From Anaerocolumna sp. (GTDB lineage Bacteria; Bacillota; Clostridia; Lachnospirales; Lachnospiraceae): a stretch of DNA of 64,000 bases. Shown in pieces: positions 46,893 through 56,871 of this stretch. The notes beneath the pieces were generated by a model. It ran no database searches. It was not told the origin of the DNA and saw only the letters and a list, made by a program, of their open reading frames with translations. The position numbers and the translations under genes are program-made. Numbering within the stretch: position 1 is the first letter of the stretch; the number at the start of each line of letters is the position of its first letter. Where the stretch lies: assembly GCA_029256725.1 (NCBI GenBank), contig JAQSXJ010000002.1:32499-96498 (forward strand), in the 5' to 3' direction.

Positions 46893-46919
46893 TTATCGGA
46901 CGTATGACCTATTATATTA
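46893..46919 (-). promoter_or_regulatory. sigma-28-type promoter of flgM
   Basis: The minus strand has TAAT (46919-46916), 15 bp, then TCCGATAA (46900-46893). It lies about 45 bp before flgM. Confidence 0.72.
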
Positions 46920-47369
46920 AGAGCAAATTGAATTTTTTTATTATTCATAAGCATTTTTTATGGAGCTTTCTTAAGAAATACCCTTTATTTCAAGGCTTAA
47001 TTCCAATCTTTTGCAATCCACATAATGTCGTAACAAGGCAAGAAAAGTTCTATGAATCACTTTATAACCTCCTACAATCTCTCTGTTATATTATATACAA
47101 TATATTGAAAATTGATTGCATTTATATACAGAAACATATTTTAGCAGCTGAAAAGTTAATTCACAGTACTTTATTCACTAATCACAATTTAATTATGTCA
47201 TTGCTGTTAAAATATATGCCAGCTCCATGCTAATTTTACTGGTGTATTTAACAGCAGCAGCAAGCTATATTCTGCTAAATCGCTAGTTGTAGTCAGCTCA
47301 GCTGCCAGATGCTGTTGTCTAACTAAACTTGAAAACTTTACTTAACCGGTATTTAATTATATAGAAATG
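46920..47369. other. AT-rich intergenic region between flgM and lysA
   Basis: No gene is supported. A 109-codon open frame starts at 46904 but has no ribosome site and lies across the flgM promoter. The lysA terminator at 47370-47401 closes the region. Confidence 0.5.
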
Positions 47370-47401
47370 CAAAAACAGGATTTAGCCTAAGCCAAACCCT
47401 G
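47370..47401 (-). terminator. lysA terminator
   Basis: On the minus strand CAGGGTTTGGC and GCTAAATCCTG form an 11-bp stem with two G-U pairs (loop TTAG), followed by TTTTTGC. It lies about 80 bp after the lysA stop. Confidence 0.85.
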
Positions 47402-47478
47402 CCTCAATCACATCTACTTTACTGATAATCATTTTATAAGTAAAATAAATGAGTTCTATATTTAACATTTATAATTTT

Positions 47479-48744
47479 TTAGTACTTCATATCCTTTAAG
47501 ACATCACAAAAATCAAATGTACTGAAATAGTCCTTAGGAGTTTCTTTTCTTCTAATTAGCTTTACAGAACCATCCTCTTGCAATAAAAGCTCTGCTGATC
47601 TTAATTTACCGTTATAATTATATCCCATGGCATAACCATGGGCACCTGTATCATGAATGACCAGCAAATCACCTATATCAATCTTTGGAAGCATACGGTC
47701 TACTGCAAATTTATCATTATTTTCGCAAAGAGAACCGGTAACATCATATTTATAATCACAAGGTTCATTCTCTTTACCCATTACTGTGATATGGTGATAG
47801 GCACCGTACATAGCAGGTCTCATAAGGTCTACGGCACAAGCATCGAGGCCGATGTATTCTTTATAGATATGTTTCTCATGAATAGCAGTTGTCACAAGAT
47901 GTCCATAAGGAGCAAGCATAAAACGGCCAAGCTCCGTAAAGATAGCTACATCCTCCATGCCGGCAGGAACCATTACCTCTTCAAAAGCTTTTCTTACCCC
48001 GTCACCGATTACCAGAATATCATTAGACTCCTGCTCCGGTCTGTAGGGGATACCCACACCACCTGAGAGGTTGATGAATTTGATATCTGCGCCAGTCTTC
48101 TCTTTTAACTCAACTGCCAGCTCAAACATTATTTTGGCAAGTACCGGATAGTATTCATTGGTAACTGTATTACTGGCAAGGAAAGAGTGGATACCAAAGT
48201 TTTTGGCACCAAGACTTTTAAGCTTTTTAAATCCTTCTATAAGCTGCTCTTTTGTAAATCCATATTTGGCATCACCGGGGTTATCCATGATTCCGTTGCT
48301 TATGGTGAATACACCCCCGGGATTATAACGGCAGCAGATAGTCTCTGGTATTCCCGCTAGCTTATCCAGAAAATCAATATGGGTAAAATCATCCAGATTT
48401 ATAATGGAATTTAATTCTTTCGCTTTAATATATTCTTCCGGAGGTGTGGTATTTGAAGAGAACATAATGTCTGAGTCGTTAAAGCCCAGTGCATTAGACA
48501 TCATAAGTTCTGTCATAGAGGAGCAATCCGCTCCGCACCCTTCCTCCTGTAAAATCTTTAATATAAATGGATTGGGGGTTGCTTTTACAGCAAAATATTC
48601 TTTAAAGCCCTTATTCCAGGCAAAAGCCTGCTTTAGCTTTCTGGCATTCTCTCTGATACCTTTCTCATCATAAAGATGAAAAGGTGTGGGATACTCTTTT
48701 ACAATTTCCTGCAATTGTTCTTTCGTCACAAAGGTCTTCTTCAT
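47479..48744 (-). CDS. lysA: diaminopimelate decarboxylase
   Basis: The PLP enzyme converts meso-diaminopimelate to lysine. The 421-residue alanine-racemase-fold protein carries the PLP lysine in YFAVKATPNP, the phosphate-binding LSGGVGIPYRPEQ, TELGRFMLAPYGH, and the catalytic cysteine segment GSLCENNDKF. The C-terminal HDTGAHGYAMGYNYNG is typical of LysA. AAGGA precedes the ATG. Nspc-type carboxynorspermidine decarboxylase is a weaker alternative. It stands alone with its own terminator, and no lysine riboswitch was seen upstream. Confidence 0.92.
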   Translation of the reverse strand: MKKTFVTKEQLQEIVKEYPTPFHLYDEKGIRENARKLKQAFAWNKGFKEYFAVKATPNPFILKILQEEGCGADCSSMTELMMSNALGFNDSDIMFSSNTTPPEEYIKAKELNSIINLDDFTHIDFLDKLAGIPETICCRYNPGGVFTISNGIMDNPGDAKYGFTKEQLIEGFKKLKSLGAKNFGIHSFLASNTVTNEYYPVLAKIMFELAVELKEKTGADIKFINLSGGVGIPYRPEQESNDILVIGDGVRKAFEEVMVPAGMEDVAIFTELGRFMLAPYGHLVTTAIHEKHIYKEYIGLDACAVDLMRPAMYGAYHHITVMGKENEPCDYKYDVTGSLCENNDKFAVDRMLPKIDIGDLLVIHDTGAHGYAMGYNYNGKLRSAELLLQEDGSVKLIRRKETPKDYFSTFDFCDVLKDMKY

Positions 48745-49000
48745 ATGGCTGCATCCTTTCTACATAAATTGCCTGTACTTCTAAGTTTCATATTACCACA
48801 AACTGCCGGCATTACTAAAAGCATATTCTTTCTCTAATCCGGCCTCCAGCAACATTCTATAAATTATAAAATTCAAGCAAATTTCAGCTTTCGCAAAAAT
48901 GTTGTTTCATATAAGGAACACTATATTATATCAGATGGAACTTGTCAATATGTTAATAGCCATGAAAGGGCAATTAATTGAGAAAGATTCTCATTGTTTA

Positions 49001-49687
49001 TCATTTTATCGTAAATGGAATAATTTCTTCTACTCTTTTCTTCTCAACTACTGCAATATAATCCTGTATCGTAAGCAATGGAGCTTCTACCAGTATCCCG
49101 CCATGCCTGTCTCTTTTGTGATGTGCATCGGAACCTCCGGTTACCGGCTTCTCCCACTTAACTGCATACTCAGCTGCTAACTGGTTAAACAGAGCTTCTT
49201 TATTACCTCCATTCATAATCTCAATTGCATCTGCCAATTCAGGTACGGGCTTTAAGTCTGCCAAAAGCCTGCGGTTTCTGTAAGGATGTGCATGAACAAC
49301 ATAACCTCCGCATTCCTTAATCTTCTGATAATGGGTATGCAGATCCATGTACAGGATATCACGGTTTGCAAGAAGCCACTCCTTACCCAATCCATAGATT
49401 AAAAAATCCATCCCTTTTATACTCTCTTCCCAGCCAAAAAATACAGAAAGGCCTATTTCCTTCCCTTCTTTTAAGGCCTCCTCATATCCTTTCATAAAAC
49501 CATCCACCCATTGTTCCCAGGATAATCTTCTTGAAACAGCTGTATTTCCATTATAAAAATGATCGGTAATAATAATCCCGTCATATCCAAGTTTTTTATA
49601 TAACCTCGCCTGCTCTCTGCCGCTAAAATCAGCACAGGCACTTCCTTCTCTCGTGTGAACATGCGTATCATATTTATATAATTTCAT
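49001..49687 (-). CDS. PHP-domain phosphoesterase
   Basis: The 228-residue protein has the PHP metal-binding motifs: YDTHVHTREGSA at the N-terminus, GIIITDHFY, VVHAHPYRN, and C-terminal GGSDAHHKRD. PHP proteins of this size hydrolyse nucleotides or phosphorylated small molecules; histidinol phosphatase-like activity is possible. The substrate cannot be told. AAGG lies before the ATG. It is a single gene, divergent from the TrmB-family regulator. Confidence 0.87.
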   Translation of the reverse strand: MKLYKYDTHVHTREGSACADFSGREQARLYKKLGYDGIIITDHFYNGNTAVSRRLSWEQWVDGFMKGYEEALKEGKEIGLSVFFGWEESIKGMDFLIYGLGKEWLLANRDILYMDLHTHYQKIKECGGYVVHAHPYRNRRLLADLKPVPELADAIEIMNGGNKEALFNQLAAEYAVKWEKPVTGGSDAHHKRDRHGGILVEAPLLTIQDYIAVVEKKRVEEIIPFTIK

Positions 49688-50069
49688 AATTAATCAAACC
49701 TTTCTCTCTGTCATCCTATGTAAATAGGCTCCTGCTGCTAGTAACTTTCGTAGATAATCAAATGATGTATTTGTTGATTTCTTTCATTAGTATATCTCCA
49801 TTACTATGAAAATAACAGTTCTTTTCTTGTATAACATTTCTGATTAATAATTTTTTATGAATAAAATAGACACACTGAAATATCCTGACGATAATTCATA
49901 TTTACTTTTATTTGCATCAAGTATATACTTTGTATAACCTATGCAGGTGCTAATTACTATAATAGATCAGCACTACAAAGCAACTATATGTTATTTACTC
50001 CTGTCAGCACCCAGAGGATAACTATAGAAGGCAAGAGGTAATATTACAACAACCAACGGAAAGGATACT
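49688..50069. other. divergent promoter region between the PHP and TrmB genes
   Basis: The 380-bp spacer holds no gene. A TATAAT at 49958-49963 on the plus strand is a plausible -10 for the TrmB-family gene, although no -35 lies 17 bp upstream. Confidence 0.45.
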
Positions 50070-50777
50070 ATGATGGAGTTAGTTGAACAATTAATACATT
50101 TCGGGCTAACCAGGCAGGAATCTACTATATATCTAACACTGCAGGTAAACGGAGAACTGACCGGATATGAGGTTGCAAAGCTGACTGGCATATCCCGCTC
50201 TAATACTTATAATGCATTAGCTGGCATAGTTGAAAAAGGTGCAGCTTATGTTATGGAGGGCAATGTAACAAAATATACAGCTGTTCCTTTCGAAGAATTC
50301 AGCCGCAATATCATTCGCAACCTTGATAGCATAAGGGAAAAGGCCATAAAAAATATGCCCTCCAGAAAGAAAGAAACCGATGGCTATATTACCATAAAAG
50401 GCGAAGAGAATATTCTAAATAAACTTAGGAATATGTTAGAGGAATGTGAGAAGCGTATTTACATATCTGTCTCCTCCCATATTCTTGACATTATAGAAGC
50501 TGACCTTAAAAAGCTCGTAGAACGAGACATCAAAGTTGTTATCCTTACGGATAAATCACTTAAGCTGGAAGGCGCAATTATATACGGAAAAGAACAGGTT
50601 AACGGTCAGGTCAGACTAATTGTAGATTCCTATAAAGTCCTGACGGGAGGGATCAGTGATAAAGAATTTTCAACCTGTCTGTATTCAAAGAATCAAAATC
50701 TGGTAGAGGTATTTAAAGAGATGCTCCAGAACGAAATTACACTGATTCAGATGGCAGACCAAACCCACAAAAATTAA
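50070..50777 (+). CDS. TrmB-family transcriptional regulator
   Basis: The 235-residue protein has an N-terminal winged helix of the TrmB type (LIHFGLTRQESTIYLTLQ, EVAKLTGISRSNTYNAL). A C-terminal phospholipase-D-like sugar-binding domain follows (RIYISVSSHILDIIEADLKK). TrmB proteins sense sugars and control uptake or metabolic genes. AAAGGA precedes the ATG; a second ATG follows at once. Targets are unknown, and the divergent PHP gene is the only neighbour. The gene has its own terminator. Confidence 0.85.
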   Translation: MMELVEQLIHFGLTRQESTIYLTLQVNGELTGYEVAKLTGISRSNTYNALAGIVEKGAAYVMEGNVTKYTAVPFEEFSRNIIRNLDSIREKAIKNMPSRKKETDGYITIKGEENILNKLRNMLEECEKRIYISVSSHILDIIEADLKKLVERDIKVVILTDKSLKLEGAIIYGKEQVNGQVRLIVDSYKVLTGGISDKEFSTCLYSKNQNLVEVFKEMLQNEITLIQMADQTHKN

Positions 50778-50800
50778 TCATGGATTTAAACTTTCAAAGA

Positions 50801-50833
50801 AGAAATAACTTATACGAGGTTGTTTCTTTTTTT
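50801..50833 (+). terminator. terminator of the TrmB-family gene
   Basis: AGAAATAAC and GTTGTTTCT form a 9-bp stem (loop TTATACGAG) followed by TTTTTTTG. Confidence 0.8.
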
Positions 50834-51051
50834 GTCCAGTGTTTAAATTTTAATTAAATGCCTTATACTCCTTACCATCCCGTGCGCGCTTTATAGCAAG
50901 TTTGGAGTCTTTCACCTGCCAGTAATAACCGGCGAAAACTTGGTATAATTTGGGTTCTTTAGAGATAAGATGGATAATTTCAAACCAATTTCATCAGACT
51001 CTGCTTAAGTTATCCCCCATAGGTTTACCGTGTGTACAGGTACAGAAATTC

Positions 51052-51080
51052 TTTATTTTCCCCATTAAATATGTTAGAAT
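51052..51080 (+). promoter_or_regulatory. parE promoter
   Basis: TTTATT (51052-51057), 17 bp, then TAGAAT (51075-51080) with TGT before it as an extended -10. It lies 38 bp before the parE start. Confidence 0.5.
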
Positions 51081-51117
51081 AGAAATAATTGATTGATTTA
51101 CGAAAGGAAATAAATGT

Positions 51118-53049
51118 ATGGAACAATATACCGGAAGTCAGATAGTAGTCCTTGAAGGTTTGGAGGCTGTAAGAAAGCGCCCAGGTATGTATATCGGCAG
51201 CACCGGCTCCAGAGGTCTTCATCATCTTATATGGGAAATCCTTGATAACGGCATAGACGAGCACCTTGGCGGTTACTGCTCACAGATACATGTAACATTG
51301 AAAAAAGACGGTGGAATCACTTTACGGGATAACGGACGTGGTGTCCCTGTTGATATCCATCCTACCAAACATATTCCTACCGCTCGTGTGGTATATACCA
51401 TTTTACATGCCGGCGGAAAGTTCGGCGGTACGGCCTATAAAGTATCCGGAGGGCTTCATGGTGTAGGCGCTTCTGTTGTTAACGCCTTATCTAAGCGTAT
51501 GATTGTTGAAATTCATCAGGACGGCAAGATCTATCAGGATGAGTACCAAAATGGCGGACATCCTGTCACCGAACTGGTAGACGGCTATCTTCCGATCGTT
51601 GGCAAATGCAATAAGAGCGACACCGGAACTCAGGTAACCTTTTACCCAGACGATACCATATTTGAAACCGTAGAATTTAAAGCTGATACTATTAAGAAAA
51701 AACTAAAAGAAGTTGCTTATTTAAATAAAAATCTCTATATCCGTTTTCAGGATGAGAATACCGGAGAGGATGTAATTTACCAGGAAGAGTTCGGTATTAA
51801 AAGCTTTGTTGCTTATTTAAACCGTGATACAGAAATCCTCCACGAAGAACCGGTCTATATCTCGGGTCAGAACGGCGATATCGAAGTTGAAGTGGCTTTT
51901 CAGTATACCCAGTCTTATACCGAACAGATTAATGCCTACTGTAACCGAATAAATGTCGTTGACGGCGGAACCCTGGTTACTGGTTTTAAAACCTCCTTAA
52001 CCAGAGTAATTAATCAGTATGCCAGAGAACTTGGTACCTTAAAGGATAAGGACGAGAATCTGGATGGTAAAGATATCCGTAATGGCTTAGTGGCGATTAT
52101 ATCTATAAAGCATCCCGATCCTCAGTTTGAAGGCCAGACCAAAACAAAGCTTGGCAATACAGATGCCAAAAGTGCTGTAGATGATGTCTTTTCCACAGAG
52201 GTTCAGAGATATTTTGATAAAAATATAGAAGTGTTAAAACGCGTAATCGATAACTCCATGAAATCCTACAATGCCAGAAAAGCGGGAGATAAAGCAAGGC
52301 TTGCAGTATTAAAACAGCTTTCAGACTCAGATGTCAAGACGAAGCTTGCCTCCTGTTCTTCCAAAAAAGCAGAGGAATGTGAAGTATATATCGTAGAGGG
52401 TGATTCCGCCGGCGGAACTGTAAAAACTGCCAGAGACAGACGCACGCAGGCTGTACTTCCTTTAAGAGGTAAGATCTTAAATGTGGAGAAATCCTCACTG
52501 GAAAAAATCTTGGTAAACAACGAAATCAAGTCTATGATTGCTTCCTTTGGCTGCGGCATAGGTGATGATTTTGATATCAATAAATTGCGTTATGGCAAGA
52601 TTATTATCTTAACCGATGCAGACGTAGATGGTGCACATATCAGTACTCTCCTTTTGACTTTCTTTTACCGTTTTATGCCCGAATTGATTCTGGAAGGAAG
52701 GGTATACAGAGGGCTTCCGCCTTTATACAAGGTTGACTACGAAGCTACTGTGAAAAATAAGAAAAAGAAACAATCAGAATACCTCTTTAACGATTTTGAA
52801 CTGGAGAAATTCAGAAAAATAAAAGAAAATAAAATATTAGCCCTTCAGCGCTATAAAGGTCTTGGTGAAATGGATGCCTCCCAGCTCTGGGAAACCACAC
52901 TGAATCCGGATACCCGTGTACTTGCTCAGGTTACCATCAGTGATACCATGGAAGCAGATGAAACTACCTCGCTCCTTATGAGCAATAACGTTCCTCCCAG
53001 AAGGAATTTTATAATGGAAGAAGCAAAATACGCAAAGCTTGATATATAG
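51118..53049 (+). CDS. parE: type II topoisomerase subunit B (ParE-like)
   Basis: The 643-residue ATPase subunit has the GHKL motifs EILDNGIDEH, DNGRGVPVDIHP and GGLHGVGASVVNALS. The QTKTKLGN switch lysine region and the TOPRIM motifs EGDSAGG and DADVDGAHI are present. It pairs with the A subunit gene at 53129. GyrB and ParE are hard to separate by eye; no dnaA, recF or gyrase neighbours are present, and the partner lacks a visible GyrA box, so I favour topoisomerase IV. AAAGGA precedes the ATG. Confidence 0.88.
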   Translation: MEQYTGSQIVVLEGLEAVRKRPGMYIGSTGSRGLHHLIWEILDNGIDEHLGGYCSQIHVTLKKDGGITLRDNGRGVPVDIHPTKHIPTARVVYTILHAGGKFGGTAYKVSGGLHGVGASVVNALSKRMIVEIHQDGKIYQDEYQNGGHPVTELVDGYLPIVGKCNKSDTGTQVTFYPDDTIFETVEFKADTIKKKLKEVAYLNKNLYIRFQDENTGEDVIYQEEFGIKSFVAYLNRDTEILHEEPVYISGQNGDIEVEVAFQYTQSYTEQINAYCNRINVVDGGTLVTGFKTSLTRVINQYARELGTLKDKDENLDGKDIRNGLVAIISIKHPDPQFEGQTKTKLGNTDAKSAVDDVFSTEVQRYFDKNIEVLKRVIDNSMKSYNARKAGDKARLAVLKQLSDSDVKTKLASCSSKKAEECEVYIVEGDSAGGTVKTARDRRTQAVLPLRGKILNVEKSSLEKILVNNEIKSMIASFGCGIGDDFDINKLRYGKIIILTDADVDGAHISTLLLTFFYRFMPELILEGRVYRGLPPLYKVDYEATVKNKKKKQSEYLFNDFELEKFRKIKENKILALQRYKGLGEMDASQLWETTLNPDTRVLAQVTISDTMEADETTSLLMSNNVPPRRNFIMEEAKYAKLDI

Positions 53050-53090
53050 CAGGAGGATTGGTTGAAAATAAATATTTTTTCAACCTCCTG
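53050..53090 (+). promoter_or_regulatory. parE-parC intercistronic hairpin with a mini reading frame
   Basis: CAGGAGG...GGTTGAAAA pairs with TTTTTTCAACC-TCCTG (53050-53090, with a 3-nt bulge). The left arm holds a perfect AGGAGG, followed 5 nt later by a nine-codon frame (TTG AAA ATA ... TGA). It may modulate parC translation or mRNA stability. Confidence 0.55.
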
Positions 53091-53128
53091 ATTTGAACGT
53101 GCACCTTGGCGCACAGATGGGAGTCCCA

Positions 53129-55381
53129 ATGAAAGAAACAACGGAAAATATCATACAACTTGACTATTCGGAGGAAATGCGCAATTCCTTTAGAGATTAC
53201 GCCATAAGTGTAATTATTGCAAGAGCCCTTCCCGATGTCAGAGACGGCTTAAAGCCAGTACAAAGAAGAATATTATTTGCTATGAAGGAGCTGGGGTTAG
53301 ACCCGCAGAAACCACATCGTAAGAGTGCCCGTATCGTCGGTGATACCATGGGTAAATACCATCCTCACGGTGACAGCTCCATTTATGATGCCCTGGTACG
53401 AATGACGGAGGATTATTCCATGTCCATCCCCTTAGTAGACGGACACGGAAACTTTGGTTCTATTGACGGCGACGGCAGCGCGGCTATGCGTTATACAGAA
53501 GCCAGATTATCCGATGGCGCCATGACAATGCTTGACCATTTAGAAAAGGGTCTGGTACCCTTTATTCCAAACTTTGACGACAGTGAGAAAGAACCGGTTG
53601 TACTCCCAGCAATGATTCCGAATCTTTTAATCAACGGCTCTACGGGAATTGCTGTAGGTATGGCAACTAATATACCTCCCCATAACCCGGCAGAGGTGAT
53701 TGACGGTGCAATTGCTTATCTGGACAACCCTGAAATCAGCCTTGATAAATTAATGAAATATATACCCGGACCCGACTTTCCTACCGGTGGTATTATCATA
53801 AATCAGGAAGATATCCGTAACATCTATGAAACCGGTGAAGGAAAAATTCGCCTTCGTTCTACTACGGAAATTGAAAACGGAGAAAACGGCCGCAAAAACA
53901 TTATAATCACAGAGATCCCCTATACCGTAGCAGGAAATAAGACCAAACTGGTTGAGAATCTGGTTATTCTTATGAAGGACAAAGTCTTTGATGAAATCTT
54001 TGATGTAAGGGATGAATCCTCAAAAGAAGGTATCCGTGTCGTAATCGAAGTTAAGAAAGACCGTGATATAGATAATCTGCTGAACGGACTTTATAAGAAG
54101 ACTCTTATGGAGGACACCTATGGTGTTAATATGCTGGCTGTAAAGGAACAGCAGCCTATGGTCTTCTCTTTAAAAGCCATGTTGAAAGAATTTATTGTGT
54201 TCCAGGAAGAGCTCTATACCAAAGAGTACGAACATCTTCTGGCCAAAGCAGAAAATAGACTTGAAATCGTAGACGGATTAATTCGTGCTACCGATGTAAT
54301 AGACCTTATTATCGAAATACTTCGAGGCAGTTCTTCTATCGGACAGGCCAAAGCCTGCCTGACCGCCGGAGATATTACAGATATCAAATTCAGATCCAAA
54401 GCCTCTGAAAAGCAGGCTAAAACCTTAGACTTTACAGAACGTCAGGCGGAGGCAATTCTTGCTATGCCATTAAGCCGTTTAATCGGACTGGAGATTCTTA
54501 AATTACATGAAGAAAATGACGCTTTAAGAAATAGCATAGATAATTACAAACTTATTTTAAGTGACAAGACAGAATTATACAGAGTAATAAAGACCACTCT
54601 GAAAGAATATAAAAAAACCTTTAACATTCCAAGAAGAACACAGCTATCCTCTATAGCAAACGTAGATTATGTGGAAGAAGTTAAGATTGAAGACCTTTAT
54701 ATCCTCATTGACCGGTTTGGTTATACCAAGTCCATAGATTCTGTTTCCTACACAAGGCTTTCAGAGGATACCATTAAAGAATATCCAAATATTATTCTTT
54801 GCAAAAATACGGACAAGCTCTGTCTCTTTACCGCAGAAGGCAGTATGCATCAGGTCAAAGTATCACAGATACCCAAATGCAAGATTAAAGATAAAGGTGC
54901 CTTAATTCATACTCTTTGTAAGGTTGATAAAGAAAATATCCTCTTATATACCTCCTTTGAGCAGCTCTTTGAGTCACAGTTAGTATTTTCAACCAAAGCA
55001 GGTTTTATTAAGTTGGTATCCGGAATTGAATTTGAGACTATTCGCTCTACTATCGCTGCTACGAAGCTGGAAGCGGGAGATGAAATTGTAAGTATCATTA
55101 TGCTATCTGCCAGTGAAGCTCTGGCGAAAGATTCAAAAGTTATTCTTCTAACGGAGAAAGGTGCCTCTCTGGGATTCCAGTTAGATGAGATACCTGAAAT
55201 GAAGAAAACCGGCAGAGGCGTTAAATCTATCGAACTGGAAAAAGGTGATTCCGTTGTCCTGACAGTTATTCCAAAGCCAGCAGATGAGTATTTCCTCTTC
55301 AAGGAGAAAGAATTAAGTATTAAGAAAGTCCGTTTAAGAAAGAGGGCACAAAAGGGGCAGAAAGCGCAACTTGAGAAATAA
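53129..55381 (+). CDS. parC: type II topoisomerase subunit A (ParC-like)
   Basis: The 750-residue breakage-reunion subunit has the catalytic tyrosine at residue 122 ([11 protein letters not shown]). The quinolone region [12 protein letters not shown] carries Ser83 and Asp87, so it has wild-type residues there. The C-terminal beta-pinwheel lacks a recognisable GyrA box (Q-R/K-R-G-G-R/K-G), which favours ParC over GyrA. The closest stretch is [12 protein letters not shown] late in the domain. I chose the ATG at 53129 (GGGAG 5 nt upstream); this makes the catalytic numbering equal to E. coli GyrA. A longer frame from a TTG at 53093 lacks a ribosome site. Confidence 0.88.
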   Translation: MKETTENIIQLDYSEEMRNSFRDYAISVIIARALPDVRDGLKPVQRRILFAMKELGLDPQKPHRKSARIVGDTMGKYHPHGDSSIYDALVRMTEDYSMSIPLVDGHGNFGSIDGDGSAAMRYTEARLSDGAMTMLDHLEKGLVPFIPNFDDSEKEPVVLPAMIPNLLINGSTGIAVGMATNIPPHNPAEVIDGAIAYLDNPEISLDKLMKYIPGPDFPTGGIIINQEDIRNIYETGEGKIRLRSTTEIENGENGRKNIIITEIPYTVAGNKTKLVENLVILMKDKVFDEIFDVRDESSKEGIRVVIEVKKDRDIDNLLNGLYKKTLMEDTYGVNMLAVKEQQPMVFSLKAMLKEFIVFQEELYTKEYEHLLAKAENRLEIVDGLIRATDVIDLIIEILRGSSSIGQAKACLTAGDITDIKFRSKASEKQAKTLDFTERQAEAILAMPLSRLIGLEILKLHEENDALRNSIDNYKLILSDKTELYRVIKTTLKEYKKTFNIPRRTQLSSIANVDYVEEVKIEDLYILIDRFGYTKSIDSVSYTRLSEDTIKEYPNIILCKNTDKLCLFTAEGSMHQVKVSQIPKCKIKDKGALIHTLCKVDKENILLYTSFEQLFESQLVFSTKAGFIKLVSGIEFETIRSTIAATKLEAGDEIVSIIMLSASEALAKDSKVILLTEKGASLGFQLDEIPEMKKTGRGVKSIELEKGDSVVLTVIPKPADEYFLFKEKELSIKKVRLRKRAQKGQKAQLEK

Positions 55382-55387
55382 ATATTC

Positions 55388-55428
55388 TTATTGGATAGGG
55401 TTATTCAATAAATAACTCTATCCAATAA
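55388..55428 (+). terminator. inverted repeat after parC
   Basis: TTATTGGATAGGGTTATT and AATAACTCTATCCAATAA form an 18-bp stem with one G-U pair and a 5-nt loop, 7 bp after the parC stop. No T-run follows, so it may be a weak terminator or a 3'-end stabiliser. Confidence 0.65.
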
Positions 55429-55917
55429 ATTAACTTCATTTAGCAAGTAACACTATTCGTAACATTAGCGTCAAGCAATAGGTCAATGTTATTTACCAAA
55501 TTTAATTTTCCAACAACTAATTATTATTAATACGTATATAAATTCTGTATATCTTTATGCTAAAACTGAATAATTAAACTGAATAATTAAAATATATCAA
55601 AAAATAACCGCCTGGTTTTAAACTTAGAGTTAATACCTTTTATCGGACTTATGTTAGTCTAATAATTGGTACTCACTTCCTACTTTAAAACCTGGTGGTT
55701 ATTTATTCATTCAGATTTATCTCGTGATAATACAAGCTTCTAGTTCTAGCATTTTACGATTACTTAAACTTTATAATTTTATCGTGATAAACTTTTCGTG
55801 TCCATACTTATATATTTATTTTGCTATTACCATTATCTTAGTATCACTTTATTTTAGTATTACTATTACTTTATTATTAGCTCTACTTATTTATTACTTT
55901 TACCCACTATCATTATC
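55429..55917. other. AT-rich region between parC and the nucleoside transporter
   Basis: No gene is supported. It contains a short direct repeat (AACTGAATAATTAA twice near 55564-55591) and the long inverted repeat at 55603-55703. Confidence 0.5.
55603..55703 (-). repeat. 101-bp long inverted repeat
   Basis: Arms of 20 bp (55603-55622 and 55684-55703) match at 18 positions. The minus-strand 5' arm is AATAACCACCAGGTTTTAAA. Shorter pairs lie inside (GAGTACC with GGTA..ACTC, GACT with AGTC). On the minus strand it is followed by TTATTTTTTG, so it could terminate the permease operon. A small mobile element is the alternative. Confidence 0.65.
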
Positions 55918-56871
55918 CTATCTGCTTCCCTTATCATAAGGAATACCTTCTGCCTTAGGTGCCTGTGAATTTTTAGAGGAAAATGCAAGGATAACAAGTG
56001 TAGCGATATATGGAATCATCTTATACACTTCAGTTGAAATAGGAAGTGTCTTCAATACCGGAACAACGGAATATGCGGATGCAAAAGTCTTCATGATACC
56101 AAAGAAGAACGCAGCTGCAATAATTTTATTTGTTCTCCACTGGCCGAAGATCAATACCGCAAGTGCAAGGAAACCATACCCTGCTACACTGGCGTTGAAG
56201 TTCGTGGATGTCGGTACGATAAATACCAGACCACCTACACCGGCTAATGCACCGGAGATTACAACACCGGCATAACGGATTTTGTAAACATTAATTCCAA
56301 CGGAATCTGCTGCCTGTGGATGTTCACCGCAGGCTCTCAGTCTCAACCCGAATCTGGTCTTATTGATTACGATACCTGCTGCAATTGCAATTCCTAATCC
56401 AATGTATGTTGTAATATAAGCATTTCTGAATAATAAGGGTCCGATAAAAGGAATATCTCCCAGAAAAGGAACCTTATTCATATGAAAAGTATCTTTAAAC
56501 TGAATCTGCTGTACACCTTGAAGCATTCTAGCTACGAATACAACAAAAGCCGGTGCAAATAAATTCAAGGCAGTTCCGCTGATGGTCTGGTCAGCCTTAA
56601 GATTTATAGACGCAAAAGCATGTAACAGTGAGAATATACCACCTGATATAGCTGCTACTAATAAAGCAAGTAACAGAAGGAGCTGTCCACTCATTCTGGA
56701 TTCAAAGATATGGATGAAGCCGATACCAAAGAACCCACCCATAACCATGATACCTTCTAAGGCTATGTTAACAACACCGCTTCGTTCGGAAAACATTCCT
56801 CCTAATGCCACGATTAAGAGAGGAATTGCAAAAAACATGGTCTGCTGTACGATAAAATATAAAATATCCAT
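55918..56871 (-). CDS. nucleoside ABC transporter permease (NupQ/YufQ type)
   Basis: The 317-residue membrane protein has about eight to ten helices and starts ILYFIVQQTMFFAIPLLIVA. It carries the family segments ERSGVVNIALEGIMVMG and GLRLRACGEHPQAADSVGIN. It matches the second permease of BMP-type nucleoside importers (Bacillus NupQ, YufQ). Its first base overlaps the stop of the permease gene upstream (TAATG), so both are co-translated. Substrate, probably purine or other nucleosides, is inferred from deoD and deoC in the same locus. Confidence 0.88.
   Translation of the reverse strand: MDILYFIVQQTMFFAIPLLIVALGGMFSERSGVVNIALEGIMVMGGFFGIGFIHIFESRMSGQLLLLLALLVAAISGGIFSLLHAFASINLKADQTISGTALNLFAPAFVVFVARMLQGVQQIQFKDTFHMNKVPFLGDIPFIGPLLFRNAYITTYIGLGIAIAAGIVINKTRFGLRLRACGEHPQAADSVGINVYKIRYAGVVISGALAGVGGLVFIVPTSTNFNASVAGYGFLALAVLIFGQWRTNKIIAAAFFFGIMKTFASAYSVVPVLKTLPISTEVYKMIPYIATLVILAFSSKNSQAPKAEGIPYDKGSR

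Noticed and set aside
46904..47233. A 109-codon open frame on the plus strand between flgM and lysA.
   Set aside because: It has no ribosome site, starts inside the flgM promoter and has the composition of random AT-rich sequence.
48745..49000. A lysine riboswitch upstream of lysA.
   Set aside because: The upstream region is short and I could not find the conserved lysine-riboswitch core or a leader terminator.
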